From Typhlomys cinereus (taxonomy: Eukaryota; Chordata; Mammalia; Rodentia; Platacanthomyidae): 64,000 nucleotides of DNA. Both the position numbers and the translations under genes were made by a program. The DNA is taken from the NCBI GenBank assembly GCA_023101885.1, contig JALPQD010000027.1, positions 6,735,021-6,799,020 on the forward strand, in the 5' to 3' direction. The notes under the pieces were generated by a model. It worked only from the letters and a program-made list of their open reading frames with translations, was not told where the DNA came from and ran no database searches. Positions within the stretch are counted from its first letter, which is position 1, and every line of letters starts with the position of its first letter. Positions 20,711 through 30,700 of the stretch are shown one piece after another.

Positions 20711-20929
20711 CCATTCATAAGCACACGCACCACATATACACACCATGAATAATGAAGTAAAAAGAATATATATTACTTAGATGTGCAATAATAATTATTA
20801 TGGCATTTAGAGCAAAATGGGAAGAATATGGAAAAGAATGAGGAAAGCACGGGTCAGATTTTTATCTTAAAGCCTGGGAGAGACATACTGAGAAACTACT
20901 TGAAGTGTACCTTTGTTGCTAACTGCATC

Positions 20930-21690
20930 AAATAGGACACAGATTTGGCCAGCACAATGCAAGATATTAACACAAAAGCTATAAAAATGTCAGAAAGAAA
21001 CGTAAAAGGCCTAAACCAACACTCTAATGAGTGTATATACTAGCATGTCTCTAAGCAAAGGGACAGTTCTGTGAAGCTGGCAAAGCTATGGCGGCGCTGG
21101 CCTGCTCGCTGGACTCTCTGACAATGTGCAGTGTGCAGCCGCTTTGAGAACTGACAGTTCCTGAGAATGCCAAGCACAGAATTTCCCTTGGACCCAACAA
21201 TTCATCTCCCAAAATGAAAACTTATTTTTGAGCCAAAGATGTATGTTTTATCCACAGAAAAATGTGGGAGCAACTTAAGGACCCAATCACCAATTAACAG
21301 ATAAAACATTGTGGTATATCCACACAATGGAATATTATTCAGCCACAAAAGGAAATAGTGACAGGAACTACAAAATTGGTGATTCTTGAAAACATCATGT
21401 TTAGACAAAAGAGTTCAGTCCCAAAGACCATTTATAGGATATGCCTAGAAAAAAAAATAATCCTTGAAGATAGAATGTAGCTTAGTGATTATTCATGAGT
21501 GGACAGGTTGACAGAGATGGGCAACATCTGTGTCATCTTCTTATTGGAGTGTTGAAAATGTCCTAAAACTGGGTTTTGATGATAATTTTGCCATTCTGTG
21601 AATTTACTAAGCATAACTAAACACAGGGATAGAGTGGTATAACTCACGATTTATACCTCAATAAAGCTATAAATTAAGAAGCACTGTGAC
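20930..21690 (+). mobile_element. ancient L1M 3' end, plus strand
   Basis: TTCCCTTGGACCCAACAATT, GTGGTATATCCACACAATGG, AATATTATTCAGCCACAAAA, TGAAAATGTCCTAAAACTGG, ATTTATACCTCAATAAAGC follow, in order, the end of ORF2 and 3' UTR of mammal-wide L1M elements, including the final polyadenylation signal AATAAA. The reading frame is broken throughout. Confidence 0.9.
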
Positions 21691-21724
21691 TTTAAAGACA
21701 TTAAATCTTGTTAAATTCTCACAC

Positions 21725-21838
21725 ATCAAAACAGGTTAGCACCTTAGAGATCATTTACTTGATCTTTTTGTACATGTAAGATGTAATAACAAGAGACTTG
21801 AAAAGTTAATTTGCCAGAAGTTATATGTCATTAGTTAT
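21725..21838 (-). mobile_element. MIR-family relic, minus strand
   Basis: CACCTTAGAGATCATTTACT, TACATGTAAGATGTAATAAC, TTAATTTGCCAGAAGTTATA keep the order of reversed MIR (…gatgaggaaactgag…cttgcccaaggtca…). Confidence 0.5.
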
Positions 21839-22572
21839 ATCACCCAAAATACACACCTTATATTGCAATTCCAAAATGTGCCAAGATTCTGTATTCCCAT
21901 AGTGTCTATCTACATAGGTAGGTGAGGTATAGATGTGGTAATAGTTCAGACAATTTAATTTGTTGTGATATAGCAAAATATCTACATTCAAGCTGAATAA
22001 TTTTTGTGTAGATGAGACTAAAATGTCAAAACCGACAGAGAACCATTTATACCCCAAACCACAGAAGCATATGCTCACATGCGCCAGAGAATCTATTAAG
22101 CTAAAGAAATACATAAAATTGTCTTCAAAGGAAAGGCTTTATAATTTCTTTGTTGTAAAGGTTCATATAAATGTCTAAAAAATACTCTGTAACCCATATG
22201 ATGTTTCAATATTAGAGAAAGCAGAAATGTTTAATGTCTTCAGAGTGTATTTTTCTGTTATAATTGCTTCTACATTTTGACTTCATACAAAAGGAGAACA
22301 AATTGTCTCTGGAAAAAAAAAGTTCGAATTTCTTCCATTTTCCCAGGCAGGTGAAGGGAACTGAGTTCCCTCGGGCTCTAGTCTTAGTTTCCTGTGTGGT
22401 GTTTGAGATTCCAATCTTCTCTTTGCAGAGTTTTCCATTAATTCAGACTTTAAAAATAATTATTATTTTTCAGAGCCATGTAGTTAAGGTATACAGATGA
22501 GTGGCCCCTGGCCGGCAGGCTCTTCAGAGGGAATTTACCCAATTTGTGAATCTCATACATAAATCTAATCTC
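21839..22572. other. AT-rich unique sequence
   Basis: No supported gene or repeat. The stretch at 22,130-22,500 has enhancer-like AT-rich composition only. Confidence 0.4.
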
Positions 22573-22835
22573 TAGGCTGGGGAGACAGCTCAGCAGGTAA
22601 AAAGCATTGGCTGTGAAAGCATGAGGAACTGAGTTCTAATCCTCTACACATGAACCATTGGAAATGGCTGCTCATAATCTGAACCCCAGGTCTTGGGGTT
22701 CATAAATCTGTGAGCTCCAGGGATCAGTGAGAGATCATAAATAAAAAAAAGATGGAGAGAGATCAAGGAAGATACCTGATATTGTTTGTCTGTGGTCTCC
22801 ACTTACATACATGTACACATTTGTACATATACATG
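22573..22835 (+). mobile_element. B3-type SINE, plus strand
   Basis: AGGCTGGGGAGACAGCTCAG, GAGGAACTGAGTTCTAATCC, GTGAGCTCCAGGGATCAGTG. It runs into the TACA/CATG-rich tail at 22,800-22,965. Confidence 0.85.
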
Positions 22836-22965
22836 CATGGGCACACATGCATATACACACAACATACACGCAACATGTACATACAACAATGTACAAACAC
22901 AAACATGTACATGTACATATGCATATATGTATGTGTATATTTTTGTACACGTACAATGCCTTATT
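22836..22965. repeat. TACA/CATA-rich simple sequence
   Basis: Alternating purine/pyrimidine words (ACATGTACATATGCATATAT). It is the SINE's degenerate CA-type tail. Frames on both strands here are artefacts. Confidence 0.85.
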
Positions 22966-23640
22966 AACTAACCCAGCATACCCTTATGTCTCATGCTTGA
23001 TATGTCTCTTGACAACATCAAGAGCCACGTGAAATGGAGTGGAGTGACACTCTTGTGAGATCCAGGGTTGTGATGGGACGCTGATCTTTGCTCAATAATG
23101 AAACTACCAGTGATGCGCTTCTCAGTGTACTCTGTTTTGTAAAGCAATGGGCGATCGTATCTTGTTATTTTCTTCATAAGTCATGGTCCCTAACGAAACT
23201 CACTATCTCTATTCCCACATCCCGTCACCAGTCATAATGCTTTGCTGATTACACAAGAGCGTCAGGTGGAATCCGCCCCCGCATAGATGGTTGTGAGCCT
23301 GAAAGTATCGAGCAAAACATTCTTAATGAGGATGAAAATCGGTTCTTGGAGCAAGAGCCAAAAGACCAAGTCGAGGCATAAACAGTGGATCCTGGCCCAC
23401 CCAGCTAAAGAGAAAGAGGACTAGAACCGTGTCTTCCATGCCTCCTTCTCTGCAAACCAAACAGAAAAGGAGGTGAAATTGTTAATGCTGAAGGCCACAG
23501 AGCAGATAAATAGAGATGTGGAATAAGACTATTAAAAAGAAAAGGAGGAAGCAGTGGGTGACCGGGAAGCAATGGAAGCAAGTGAGAACCTGAAAGCTAC
23601 CAAGGTCCCAACTTCATTCGTGATCACTGATTGTAATTGA
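22966..23640. other. unique sequence, no gene supported
   Basis: A stretch at about 23,255-23,560 has exon-like composition, with a short plus-strand frame ending in an acidic DENRFLEQEPKDQVEA. It is cut by stops in every frame and I could not match it to a gene. A decayed processed pseudogene is possible but unproven. Confidence 0.3.
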
Positions 23641-23900
23641 AGCAATAAGTATTTTTCTTTTTTCCTTTGCAATCAGTTTGGGAAAGGTTGAAGACTCTAT
23701 CGGTGAAGTCAGGTACTGCAGGTGCTCCAGACCGGGTGCTTACTTACCGAGCTGCCATCCACAGGCATTCTTAAAATAAATGTCTTTGTAAGTCAGCTCT
23801 TTTAACGCTTGACAAATGTGGTTCCATCTTTGGAATTCTGAGCATTACAGAGAGACTCATACAGACGCAAAAGAGGCATGTGCTTGTTCCTGGCTGTGCT
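23641..23900. other. CpG-retaining unique stretch with a strong minus-strand splice-donor-like site
   Basis: The minus strand reads AGCTCGGTAAGTAAG across 23,738-23,752, a near-consensus donor with GT at 23,747-23,746. An acceptor-like TTATTTTAAG lies about 25 bases upstream on that strand. No convincing exon could be built. CpGs (GACTCTATCGG, GACCGGG, TTAACGC, AGACGC) survive. Confidence 0.25.
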
Positions 23901-24205
23901 GTGTCAAATCCGCAGACCATAATTCTCTAAATTTGCACACATGAAGTGACATTTTTTCATCACCCACTTTGCAGAATAATATGAAGCAGTAAAAAAACAT
24001 GCTTGGATAACTGAATATATCAGGTGGAAAGTATGAAGGTATAGAATACCAGGTGTTGATCTATCTAAGGAGGATAGAGTCAGTTTGCACATATTTCTAG
24101 AAAGACTGCTCAAGGCACTTCTCTCTGGAGTCTAGAGTAGGAAGTAAGGCATAAAATGGTCTTCACATATTCCTAAGTGCACATTTTTATTGCTTACACC
24201 TGCTA

Positions 24206-24208
<3 letters not shown>
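23901..24208. other. unique sequence, nothing recognised
   Basis: No supported gene or repeat. Confidence 0.4.

Positions 24209-24244
<36 letters not shown>
24209..24244. repeat. (GT)n microsatellite
   Basis: About 18 GT units at the tail end of the SINE that follows on the minus strand. Confidence 0.97.
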
Positions 24245-24245
<1 letters not shown>

Positions 24246-24470
24246 CATGCACAGGAGTACAAATAAATGTGTGTGCCTGTAGAACCCTAAGATTGCTCCA
24301 CCTCCTTATTACTTTGCTCTGGGTTTTCCCAGGCTCTGCCTTCCAGGGCTGGAATTGCAGACCACTGCCATATCTGACTGGCATTTTTACATGGGATCTG
24401 GGATCTGAACTCAGGTTCTTTGTCTTGAGAGGCAAATGTTTTATCCCCCGAGTCATCTCTCCAGATCACA
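24245..24470 (-). mobile_element. B2/B3-type SINE (GATGATTCCTGA subfamily), minus strand
   Basis: GTGTGCCTGTAGAACCCTAA, CTCTGGGTTTTCCCAGGCTC, TGACTGGCATTTTTACATGG, GATCTGAACTCAGGTTCTTT, GAGTCATCTCTCCAGATC. Its body differs from B3 in the TTCCCAGGCTCTGCCTTCC centre. Confidence 0.9.
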
Positions 24471-24559
24471 TCCTCTACTCTTATGAGAATGAAGATATTG
24501 AAAATAGTTGAATGTTTTGAATTAGAAAAAAATATTATCATCCTATAGATTTTTGTGTG

Positions 24560-24815
24560 TTCCTGTATATGTGTTTCTGTGTGTGCAGGTACATGTGTGT
24601 GTGCACATCTGCACATCTGCACACCTGTATGTGGAATTCAGAAGACAACATCAGGTATCCTTTCGCAACCTCCATCTACCTACTTTTTTGAGGCAGAGTC
24701 TCTCTCTGGCCTGGAGCTCCACAAGTAGGCTAGGCTAGCTGACAAGAGTGCTCTGCATATCTGCCTGTCTCCACCTCAGCCCTGGGTTTGCACCTCGCCA
24801 CTATGTCTAGCTATT
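24560..24815 (-). mobile_element. B3-type SINE, minus strand, 5' truncated
   Basis: TCTCTCTCTGGCCTGGAGCT, CACAAGTAGGCTAGGCTAGC, CATATCTGCCTGTCTCCACC. The head is lost at the junction with the next copy. Confidence 0.85.
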
Positions 24816-24859
24816 CTTCTCTCTCTTTCTTTTTCATTTTCATGTAGTTTTATGAGTAT

Positions 24860-25146
24860 GTATGGGGTAAATGCATGTATGTATGCATGTTTGCAGGTGT
24901 CTGGACATGTGTGTATATGGAGACCCAAGGCTGACATTGGTAATCGTCTTCCATCATTCTTCCACCCTAGTTCTTTGAAGCTGGGTTTAATTAAATCAGA
25001 ACTCACTTTTATAGTTTATCTGGCTAGCCAGCCTGCTTAGGGGATTCCCAGGCTCTGTCTTCCAGGGCTGAAATTACAGATGTACCACCACACCTGTGAG
25101 ATCTGGGGATCTGAACTCAGGTCCCTTTACTTGTGAGACAGGACCA
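24860..25146 (-). mobile_element. B3-type SINE, minus strand
   Basis: GTGTATATGGAGACCCAAGG, GCTAGCCAGCCTGCTTAGGG, TTCCCAGGCTCTGTCTTCCA, GGGGATCTGAACTCAGGTCC. The centre is a hybrid of the B3 and GATGATTCC layouts. Confidence 0.8.
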
Positions 25147-25419
25147 TGTTATTAGAAGGGCAGCTAAACTGTAAATCCAGGCAGCGGCTGAGAGGAGGCA
25201 GACAGAGAAGAGGAAGAAGGAAAACCCTGCTCTTTAAGTCGGGATCTGAGAAATCAGGTTTGCTCGGCACTGATAATTGGCAAGCAGGGCTAGAAAGTGG
25301 GGGTTTTCAGTGGAGTAGTGAGGAAGTCTAGGCTATGAGGGAACACTGGCTTTGGATCAGCATCTGGAAAAGAGATAGAGAAGGAAAAGGAAAGATCATT
25401 TGGTGCTAAGCCCAGATCT
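25147..25419. other. unique purine-rich sequence
   Basis: No gene or repeat recognised. Confidence 0.4.
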
Positions 25420-25855
25420 GAGTTCAGAGTTACCAGATCTCCAGATTTTATATCCCAGGACAAAGAACTGTTTCAGGGACACAGAGTTAGAAACAGAATT
25501 AGAGATGGTTTGTTAAAAGGGAAAGCCCTCCTGTTCTCAGGAGCAGGCTGCAGAGCTAAGGGGAAAAGACCTCGTCCAGGAGGAGCTAACTCTCCATAGG
25601 ACATTTGCACATCACCTAACAAGCCTTATTTGAATTTGGGGCTTTCCTTACATGCGTGCTGTGTTCCTCACTCACATAAGCCCTTTCCTGGTGTTTTTCC
25701 AGTGTCTCTTGCAAACTGGTCTGTGCATGTCCCATTTGCTGTACAAAGCCCAGAGCAGGGAGGGCTGCTGCTCTTTCCAGCCTACTGGTGGCTTTTATAT
25801 GTCAATGTGGATGCCTATGTCCTCCCTAGCTGACCTCACTTGCTTCAGGAAATAC
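25420..25855 (-). mobile_element. old LTR-like repeat, minus strand, sister of 56,352-56,735
   Basis: This stretch aligns by eye with 56,352-56,735: GATCTGAG at the left, then TCCAGG…CCCAGGACAAA, a TTTGTTAAAAGG block, CATAGGACATTTGCAC, TTTCCAGCCTACTGGTGG, CTTTTATATGTCA and CTGACCTCACTTGCTTCAGG. On the minus strand this gives a TATA-like ATATAAAAG near 25,796 and an A-rich polyadenylation-like word near 25,512, the spacing expected of an LTR's U3-R-U5. No internal coding region is attached. The family is not recognised by name, and a non-LTR repeat cannot be excluded. Confidence 0.5.
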
Positions 25856-26091
25856 AGATGCATGCAGTGGGTGGAAGTCCAAAGGAAGGACTGTAGCTTC
25901 CCAGCCTCTTGGAGACACATCCTTGTGAAAAGCCACGTGGCCACCTGTCTTTGGAAGAGTCCAGCAGAGGTAGGCAGGTGTGGTATGGCTTGGTAGATGA
26001 AGACGGGTCAGAAGAAATTCCTCCGGCCCTCTGTCCGTGGTTCCAGGTGTCCTGGGTCTGGGCAAACATCTCACGAGCCCTGAGCTCACAT
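25856..26091. other. unique sequence, nothing recognised
   Basis: No supported gene or repeat. Confidence 0.4.
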
Positions 26092-26121
26092 GTGACTCAC
26101 ATGTTGTATCATGTGAGTCAC
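26092..26121. promoter_or_regulatory. perfect inverted repeat carrying two AP-1-type sites
   Basis: GTGACTCACATG (26,092-26,103), a six-base loop TTGTAT, and CATGTGAGTCAC (26,110-26,121) are exact reverse complements. Each arm contains a consensus AP-1/TRE heptamer (TGACTCA at 26,093-26,099 and TGAGTCA at 26,114-26,120) beside a CACATG/CATGTG E-box word. A third E-box-like CACATGTG is at 26,087-26,094. The motifs are seen directly; binding is inferred. Confidence 0.6.
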
Positions 26122-26227
26122 CTTAATGTCTAGCAGATGTTCAGAGCTTCATGAGAAGCCTTAGAATTGCTCTTGTGCAGTATGCTGGGAAGTTCTTCAT
26201 TAAGATTCACATTCTTTCCTGTCAAAA

Positions 26228-26388
26228 TACAGCCCACTGGGCTGCGGCTGGAGCTCAGGTGGGGGAGCACTTGCTAGCATGCTGGGCCCCATCTCCAGCA
26301 CTGCCTGAAACCGTCATCCAGCACTGGGAAAGTGAAGGCAGGAGGACCAGAACTTCAAGGTCCTCCTTGGTTGCAAAAGTATAAGACA
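26228..26388 (+). mobile_element. B4-type SINE, plus strand
   Basis: An ID-like head (GGGCTGCGGCTGGAGCTCAG, GGAGCACTTGCTAGCATGCT, GGGCCCCATCTCCAGCACTG) is followed by a B1-like body (CATCCAGCACTGGGAAAGTG, GGCAGGAGGACCAGAACTTC). Correct B4 order on this strand. Confidence 0.85.
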
Positions 26389-26569
26389 ACAGCTTATTGG
26401 AAAATTAGTAGAATTTCAGGTCACGCGTAGACCCAGTAACTCAGAGTCTGCATGTTCGTGGTGGTTCTGGGACATGTAAAAAGCTGACTGCAGCTTATTT
26501 TTTGTGCTTTCAGAGCACAAATAAGGAGAAATGATCTATTATTTCAAGAAGAAAAAAAAAAAGCTCTAA

Positions 26570-26690
26570 GAAACCAGGCTTGGCAGTGTAGGGTTGTAAA
26601 CTCAGACACTGGGTGTAGGGAAGTTAAGGGTCACAAGTTCAAGGCCAGTATGGGCAACTTAGTAAGACTCTCAAACAAACAAACAAACCA
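26570..26690 (+). mobile_element. B1-type SINE fragment, plus strand
   Basis: AACCAGGCTTGGCAGTGTAG, GGTCACAAGTTCAAGGCCAG, TATGGGCAACTTAGTAAGAC and an (AAAC)n tail. Confidence 0.8.
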
Positions 26691-26845
26691 GAATTGGACA
26701 TATAGCACAGTAGTAGAGCACTTACCTAGCATGTGTGAGACACTAGATTCAAGCCCACTAAAACACATACATGAACATACACAGACACATAGGCACCCAC
26801 ATGCACATTCACATGTGAACACACACACACATTCACATACAATTT
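26691..26845 (+). mobile_element. ID-type SINE, plus strand, with CA tail
   Basis: GGACATATAGCACAGTAGTA, GAGCACTTACCTAGCATGTG and GATTCAAGCCCACTAAAAC give an ID/tRNA-like unit, followed by an ACAC/ACAT-rich tail. It is joined directly to the B1 fragment's tail. Confidence 0.7.
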
Positions 26846-27059
26846 AAAGTTTTTTCTTTTTGCTGTCTATAACCAAGTGACTTTATATATTGATGCATAT
26901 ATGTTTATATGAATGTACATGCAAGTATCTGTGTATATGTGAATGAATATAGAGAACATGTGTGCATATGTATGGATATGAGTATGTGTTTTCAAATCTA
27001 AACTTAATTTTTCTTAGATAGCACTAAGTGGGTAACCATTAACTGTTTATCTATTTTAA

Positions 27060-27262
27060 AATTTTGATTTTATTATTATTATAGTGTTTATGATACATGC
27101 TTTGAGGCATGTGTGCCATGGTGTTTGTGTGGAGGCAGAGGATAATTTCATGGAGTCAGTTCTCTTTCACCTTTATATCGGCTACTAGAATCGAACTTAG
27201 GTCCTTAGGCTTTGAGGCAATCACCTTTACCCTCCATGACCATCTTACTGGCTCTGCCTTAA
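27060..27262 (-). mobile_element. B2/B3-type SINE, minus strand, diverged
   Basis: GCATGTGTGCCATGGTGTTT, GTGTGGAGGCAGAGGATAAT, AGAATCGAACTTAGGTCCTT, TTTACCCTCCATGACCATC. Confidence 0.75.
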
Positions 27263-27690
27263 TAAAAGAGATTTTAGCACACCTCTCTTTGAACAAATGA
27301 GTAATACTCTCCATTTAATTAAGCACTGAATAGAGAAAGATAAACATCTTTAAGACTCTTCTGGTACATTTAATTTTGACAGTTGCTATCACTTACAACA
27401 TTTTAATGTCTTAGTCTACATTTTATGATTTATTAAAAGTTGGATTATTTTCAGCAAGTTAATGGGCTTTTAAGGTTTATCCTGAAACTCAATTTGCTTG
27501 GCATTTAGCGTGTTTCTATCACATCAGGGTTATGCGGGACTGGGTGGTAGGTAGAGGGAGCCAAATGACTTCTTCAAGTGAGTAAAAAGACGCGGTAATT
27601 GGCACCTTTCTGACTACCAGCTAAAGCCTTGGAAAAAAAATGGACCAGGCTCCCAATTCATTTTACTGCATCCATTTCCTGAATTGTTTG
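27263..27690. other. AT-rich unique sequence, candidate conserved element
   Basis: Unique DNA with TTTAATTAAGC, GTACATTTAATTTTGAC, GCAAGTTAATGGGC, TTAGCGTGTTTC and GACGCGGTAATTGG. Isolated CpGs and homeodomain-like cores occur in an AT-rich context. No coding pattern. Confidence 0.35.
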
Positions 27691-27940
27691 GGGTTTTTGC
27701 TTGTGTGCAGAGACATTTAATGAAAAATAATGACTCCTGTGGTGCGCGGGGCCACCGCAGTTAAACTCGTCGCTGGGCTTCTGGAGCGCATCACATTTCA
27801 TAAACTGTTTCCTAAAGTCCTGGTGTCCCAGCCGGCTACGCAGTGTTTAGAGCCTGCCTCCCTCAACTGGCCCCAGATGGAGAATATGCTCTTGAAATTG
27901 GATGACTTTTTAAGTGTAGCTCTCTAAAGTCTACCCAAAG
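27691..27940. other. CpG-retaining unique stretch, candidate conserved element
   Basis: GTGGTGCGCGGGGCCACCGC, AACTCGTCGCTGGGC, GGAGCGCATC and GCCGGCTACGCAG give six or more CpGs in about 120 bases, far above the local background. A 65-codon plus-strand frame overlaps it but shows no domain. Continuous with the AT-rich block before it. Confidence 0.35.
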
Positions 27941-28529
27941 GAATGGAAAATATATATATATATCAGTGTGAACAGATGCATTTAGAAGCCTGGTCTGGAA
28001 TTCCCCTGTGTATTTGGATGTTTTGTGCTTTTGGCAGTGAGATTTTTCTAATTTAATTAACTCATTAATGTTCAAAGATGGCACCAAACAAACATTCTTT
28101 TCCCTAATCGCTCATTCCTCCCATCCAGTTGGGGGGGGGTCTACACATACCCTGTTCATTTATTTGTTTGTTTGTTTGTTTATGAGATTTATTTATGTTT
28201 CATTTCTCTCTGACTTTCCCCTGAGGAATTCATGGCAATAGTTATGCGGGCATCTTGTGTATTGAATGATAGACCTTCTTCAAGCGTTCAGTTGAGAGAA
28301 GCAGGAGAGAAGGTGGGAGGGTTTATACAGAGAAAGAGGGGGAGAAAGAACAGAAGGTGGGAGAGAGGCGTTGATGCAACCTGCGAGCTATAGCCATGGT
28401 GTAAATCTAGAAGTCAGTGGAAACACCTGGATGGAAGAGAAGGTGAAGACTTTGCATCCTCCTGTCTCCATCTCCAGAGGTCAGGGTCACAGGCCTGTGC
28501 TATCATCCCTGCTTACCCAGAGGCATAAA
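27941..28529. other. unique sequence with short simple repeats
   Basis: A TATATATATATA run at 27,950-27,962, a G9 run near 28,130 and (TTTG)n at about 28,158-28,182. A purine-rich patch is at 28,300-28,370. No gene seen. Confidence 0.5.
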
Positions 28530-28732
28530 CTTGAAAAAAAATAATTTGTTCATTTATTAAGAGAAGGACACACAGAAAGAGAATACATGCATGCCATGGT
28601 GCATGGATGGAGGTCAGAGGGCAACTTTCAGAAGTTCTCTCCTTCCACCACGTGGGATTCTGGAGATTGAACCCAGGCCTCCAGGTTTGTGAGCAGGTAG
28701 GTGCCTTACCCACTGAGCCATCTCGTCAATCC
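28530..28732 (-). mobile_element. B2-like SINE (GGTAGAAGGAGAGA subfamily), minus strand
   Basis: GGATGGAGGTCAGAGGGCAA, GAAGTTCTCTCCTTCCACCA, GATTGAACCCAGGCCTCCAG, TACCCACTGAGCCATCTCG. Well preserved head. Confidence 0.9.
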
Positions 28733-28830
28733 CATCATCTCCCCTTTCCCCAGTGAGTTGACCTCACTCTGATCTTTTCCATATTTGTTTAATTGTGCTG
28801 CCTAATTTTTATGCAATGTCATGTATGTGT

Positions 28831-28832
<2 letters not shown>

Positions 28833-28874
<42 letters not shown>
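28833..28874. repeat. (GT)n microsatellite
   Basis: About 21 GT units, within the tail of the following minus-strand SINE. Confidence 0.97.
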
Positions 28875-28877
<3 letters not shown>

Positions 28878-29172
28878 TACATATATGTGCATTCATAAGG
28901 AGGACAGAAGTCCATATTGGGTGTCTTCTTCTGCCGCCATCCATTTTATTCTTTGATACAGGGTCTCCCCCTGAGCTTGGAGCTCATACATTAGATTAGA
29001 CTGGCTAGCCAATCAACTGCAGAGACCCTTTTCTCTCTCCACCTCTTCAAAGGCTGGAATTCCAGGCATGTCCCACTGCACCTGACTTTTACATAGGTGG
29101 GTGGAGAGAATCTGATGTCAGGTCCCCATGCCTCTATGGCAAGCACTTTACCCACTGACCCTTCTCAATATA
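28875..29172 (-). mobile_element. B3-type SINE, minus strand
   Basis: CTGAGCTTGGAGCTCATACA, TTAGATTAGACTGGCTAGCC, GGCATGTCCCACTGCACCTG, GGCAAGCACTTTACCCACTG. Confidence 0.85.
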
Positions 29173-29779
29173 CACCCTCAAATGATTATATCGCTGGGAT
29201 GGGAATTAGGGTCCCCTGAGGCTGGTGAGTGGCTAAAACTTTCTGCACCCTTAGTACTGCCAGTTGACATGGCTGACGCCCCTTAGTAGGGTTGCTAGAT
29301 ACTTTGAATGTTGCTTCTGCCACTGGATGATATAACTGATGACTTAAAGTCTGGGGAATAAGTGACTAAGTCAGGAAGTTGCATGTGCACCCCACATAGG
29401 CATTCCTGGCTACCTGAGGAATTTCAGAATCTCCTGATGAACATACTCATCAGCAATGGTGGGTCATAAACTCCAGCAGCCGGGATCTTCCCAAATTACC
29501 CTACTACCAGAGGATGCTCCACATTTTGATATTTAAATCTTACCTGTTGTGTGCCAGTCCCCGGAAAGAACTAAAATCTTGTCTCATTGGTGAAGCTCTT
29601 CCCTTCAATGGCATTTTTTAAGATGATCATTAGAGAATTAGATGGTTTGCTTCGTGTTATCAGCTAGCAAGGAACAAAGTCAGGATTCAGACCTTAAGTG
29701 AAACTTTGTGTGGAACAGCAATTTCCTTGTGGTCCTCTTCTCATTTCTTCTAATTCTCAAGAAAAGGACTTTCTTCTAG
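29173..29779. other. unique sequence, nothing recognised
   Basis: No supported gene or repeat. Confidence 0.4.
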
Positions 29780-30055
29780 GGCACGCCAGCCTCTTCCTAG
29801 CTCTTTCTCAAGGTCCCTCTGTCCGAAATCGTATTCCACCATCTTTCTGAATGGCTGACTTCTTCTCTAAGTCTTCCATCCAAAAAAGTTTTCTGTTCAT
29901 GTACTTGACACATGGCTGTGATACTTACTGGGATTATTTCCTTTTTTTGGGTTCCTGTCACACTTTGGGGTTATTCTTTGGTTGCTTTCTTCTTGTTTAT
30001 GTAACACATTAGAGTGTAAGTTCCATGAAGATAGGGACCTAGTCTTTCTCTGCGT
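29780..30055 (+). mobile_element. L2 3' end relic, plus strand
   Basis: GCTCTTTCTCAAGGTCCCTC, ACCATCTTTCTGAATGGCTG, GTACTTGACACATGGCTGTG, ACACATTAGAGTGTAAGTTC, CATGAAGATAGGGACCTAG. This is the expected L2 order, ending in the 'tgtaagctccatgaggacagg' signature. Confidence 0.8.
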
Positions 30056-30250
30056 GTGTGTATGTGCATGCACGTGCATGGGAAAACCACATGTCAATAT
30101 GAGGTATATTCTTCAAGTCAATACTAGGTGTATGCTTAATCTTCTGAGACAGGGTCTGGTCTCCACTGAACTGGGCACTCGCAGGTTCAGCTGCAGTGAC
30201 TATCCAGACAGTCACAGGGACCCTCTTGTCTCCACAACCCTCCAGGACTG
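30056..30250 (-). mobile_element. possible B3-type SINE, minus strand, very diverged
   Basis: TCTGAGACAGGGTCTGGTCT, GGGACCCTCTTGTCTCCACA. Only the centre is recognisable. Confidence 0.45.
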
Positions 30251-30481
30251 GGCTTTGGGACATGTTACAGAACTTGGTGATGCCTGTAGATGAGAAGATG
30301 GAATGTAGGTTCTCATGCACCTTACCCAGGGATGCTCCTCCCTAACCCTCACCTAGTCTCCTTACACAAGGCTGTGTCACCAAATGGATGGGAGGGGCAG
30401 AGAATTATGAAGTCAGCACTCAGTTCATATGTGCTCCGTGCAAGAGGATTACCTGCAGTGTTTTCTAGGATTAAGATTTAG

Positions 30482-30700
30482 GAGAGGACAGTGAGATGGC
30501 TCAGCAGCTAAGGCACTTACTTGCAAACCTAGGGAGCTGAGTTCAAATCTTGGAGGCCCACATGGTAGAAGGAGAAAACTGATTTTTGAAAGTTATCCTG
30601 TAACCTCCACCCATGCACCTTGGCATGCATGTACAATCTTTCTTGCTCTCTTTTTCTCTCCCTTTTGAATAAATAGATAAATAAATAAAATATTAAAGAA
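30482..30700 (+). mobile_element. B2-like SINE (GGTAGAAGGAGAGA subfamily), plus strand
   Basis: GGACAGTGAGATGGCTCAGC, GGGAGCTGAGTTCAAATCTT, CATGGTAGAAGGAGAAAACT, AAAGTTATCCTGTAACCTCC, tail AATAGATAAATAAATAAAAT. A near full-length reference copy for this subfamily. Confidence 0.93.

Noticed and set aside
23255..23560. Possible processed pseudogene
   Set aside because: Composition is exon-like but stops occur in all frames, no poly-A tail or target duplication was seen, and I could not identify a parent gene.
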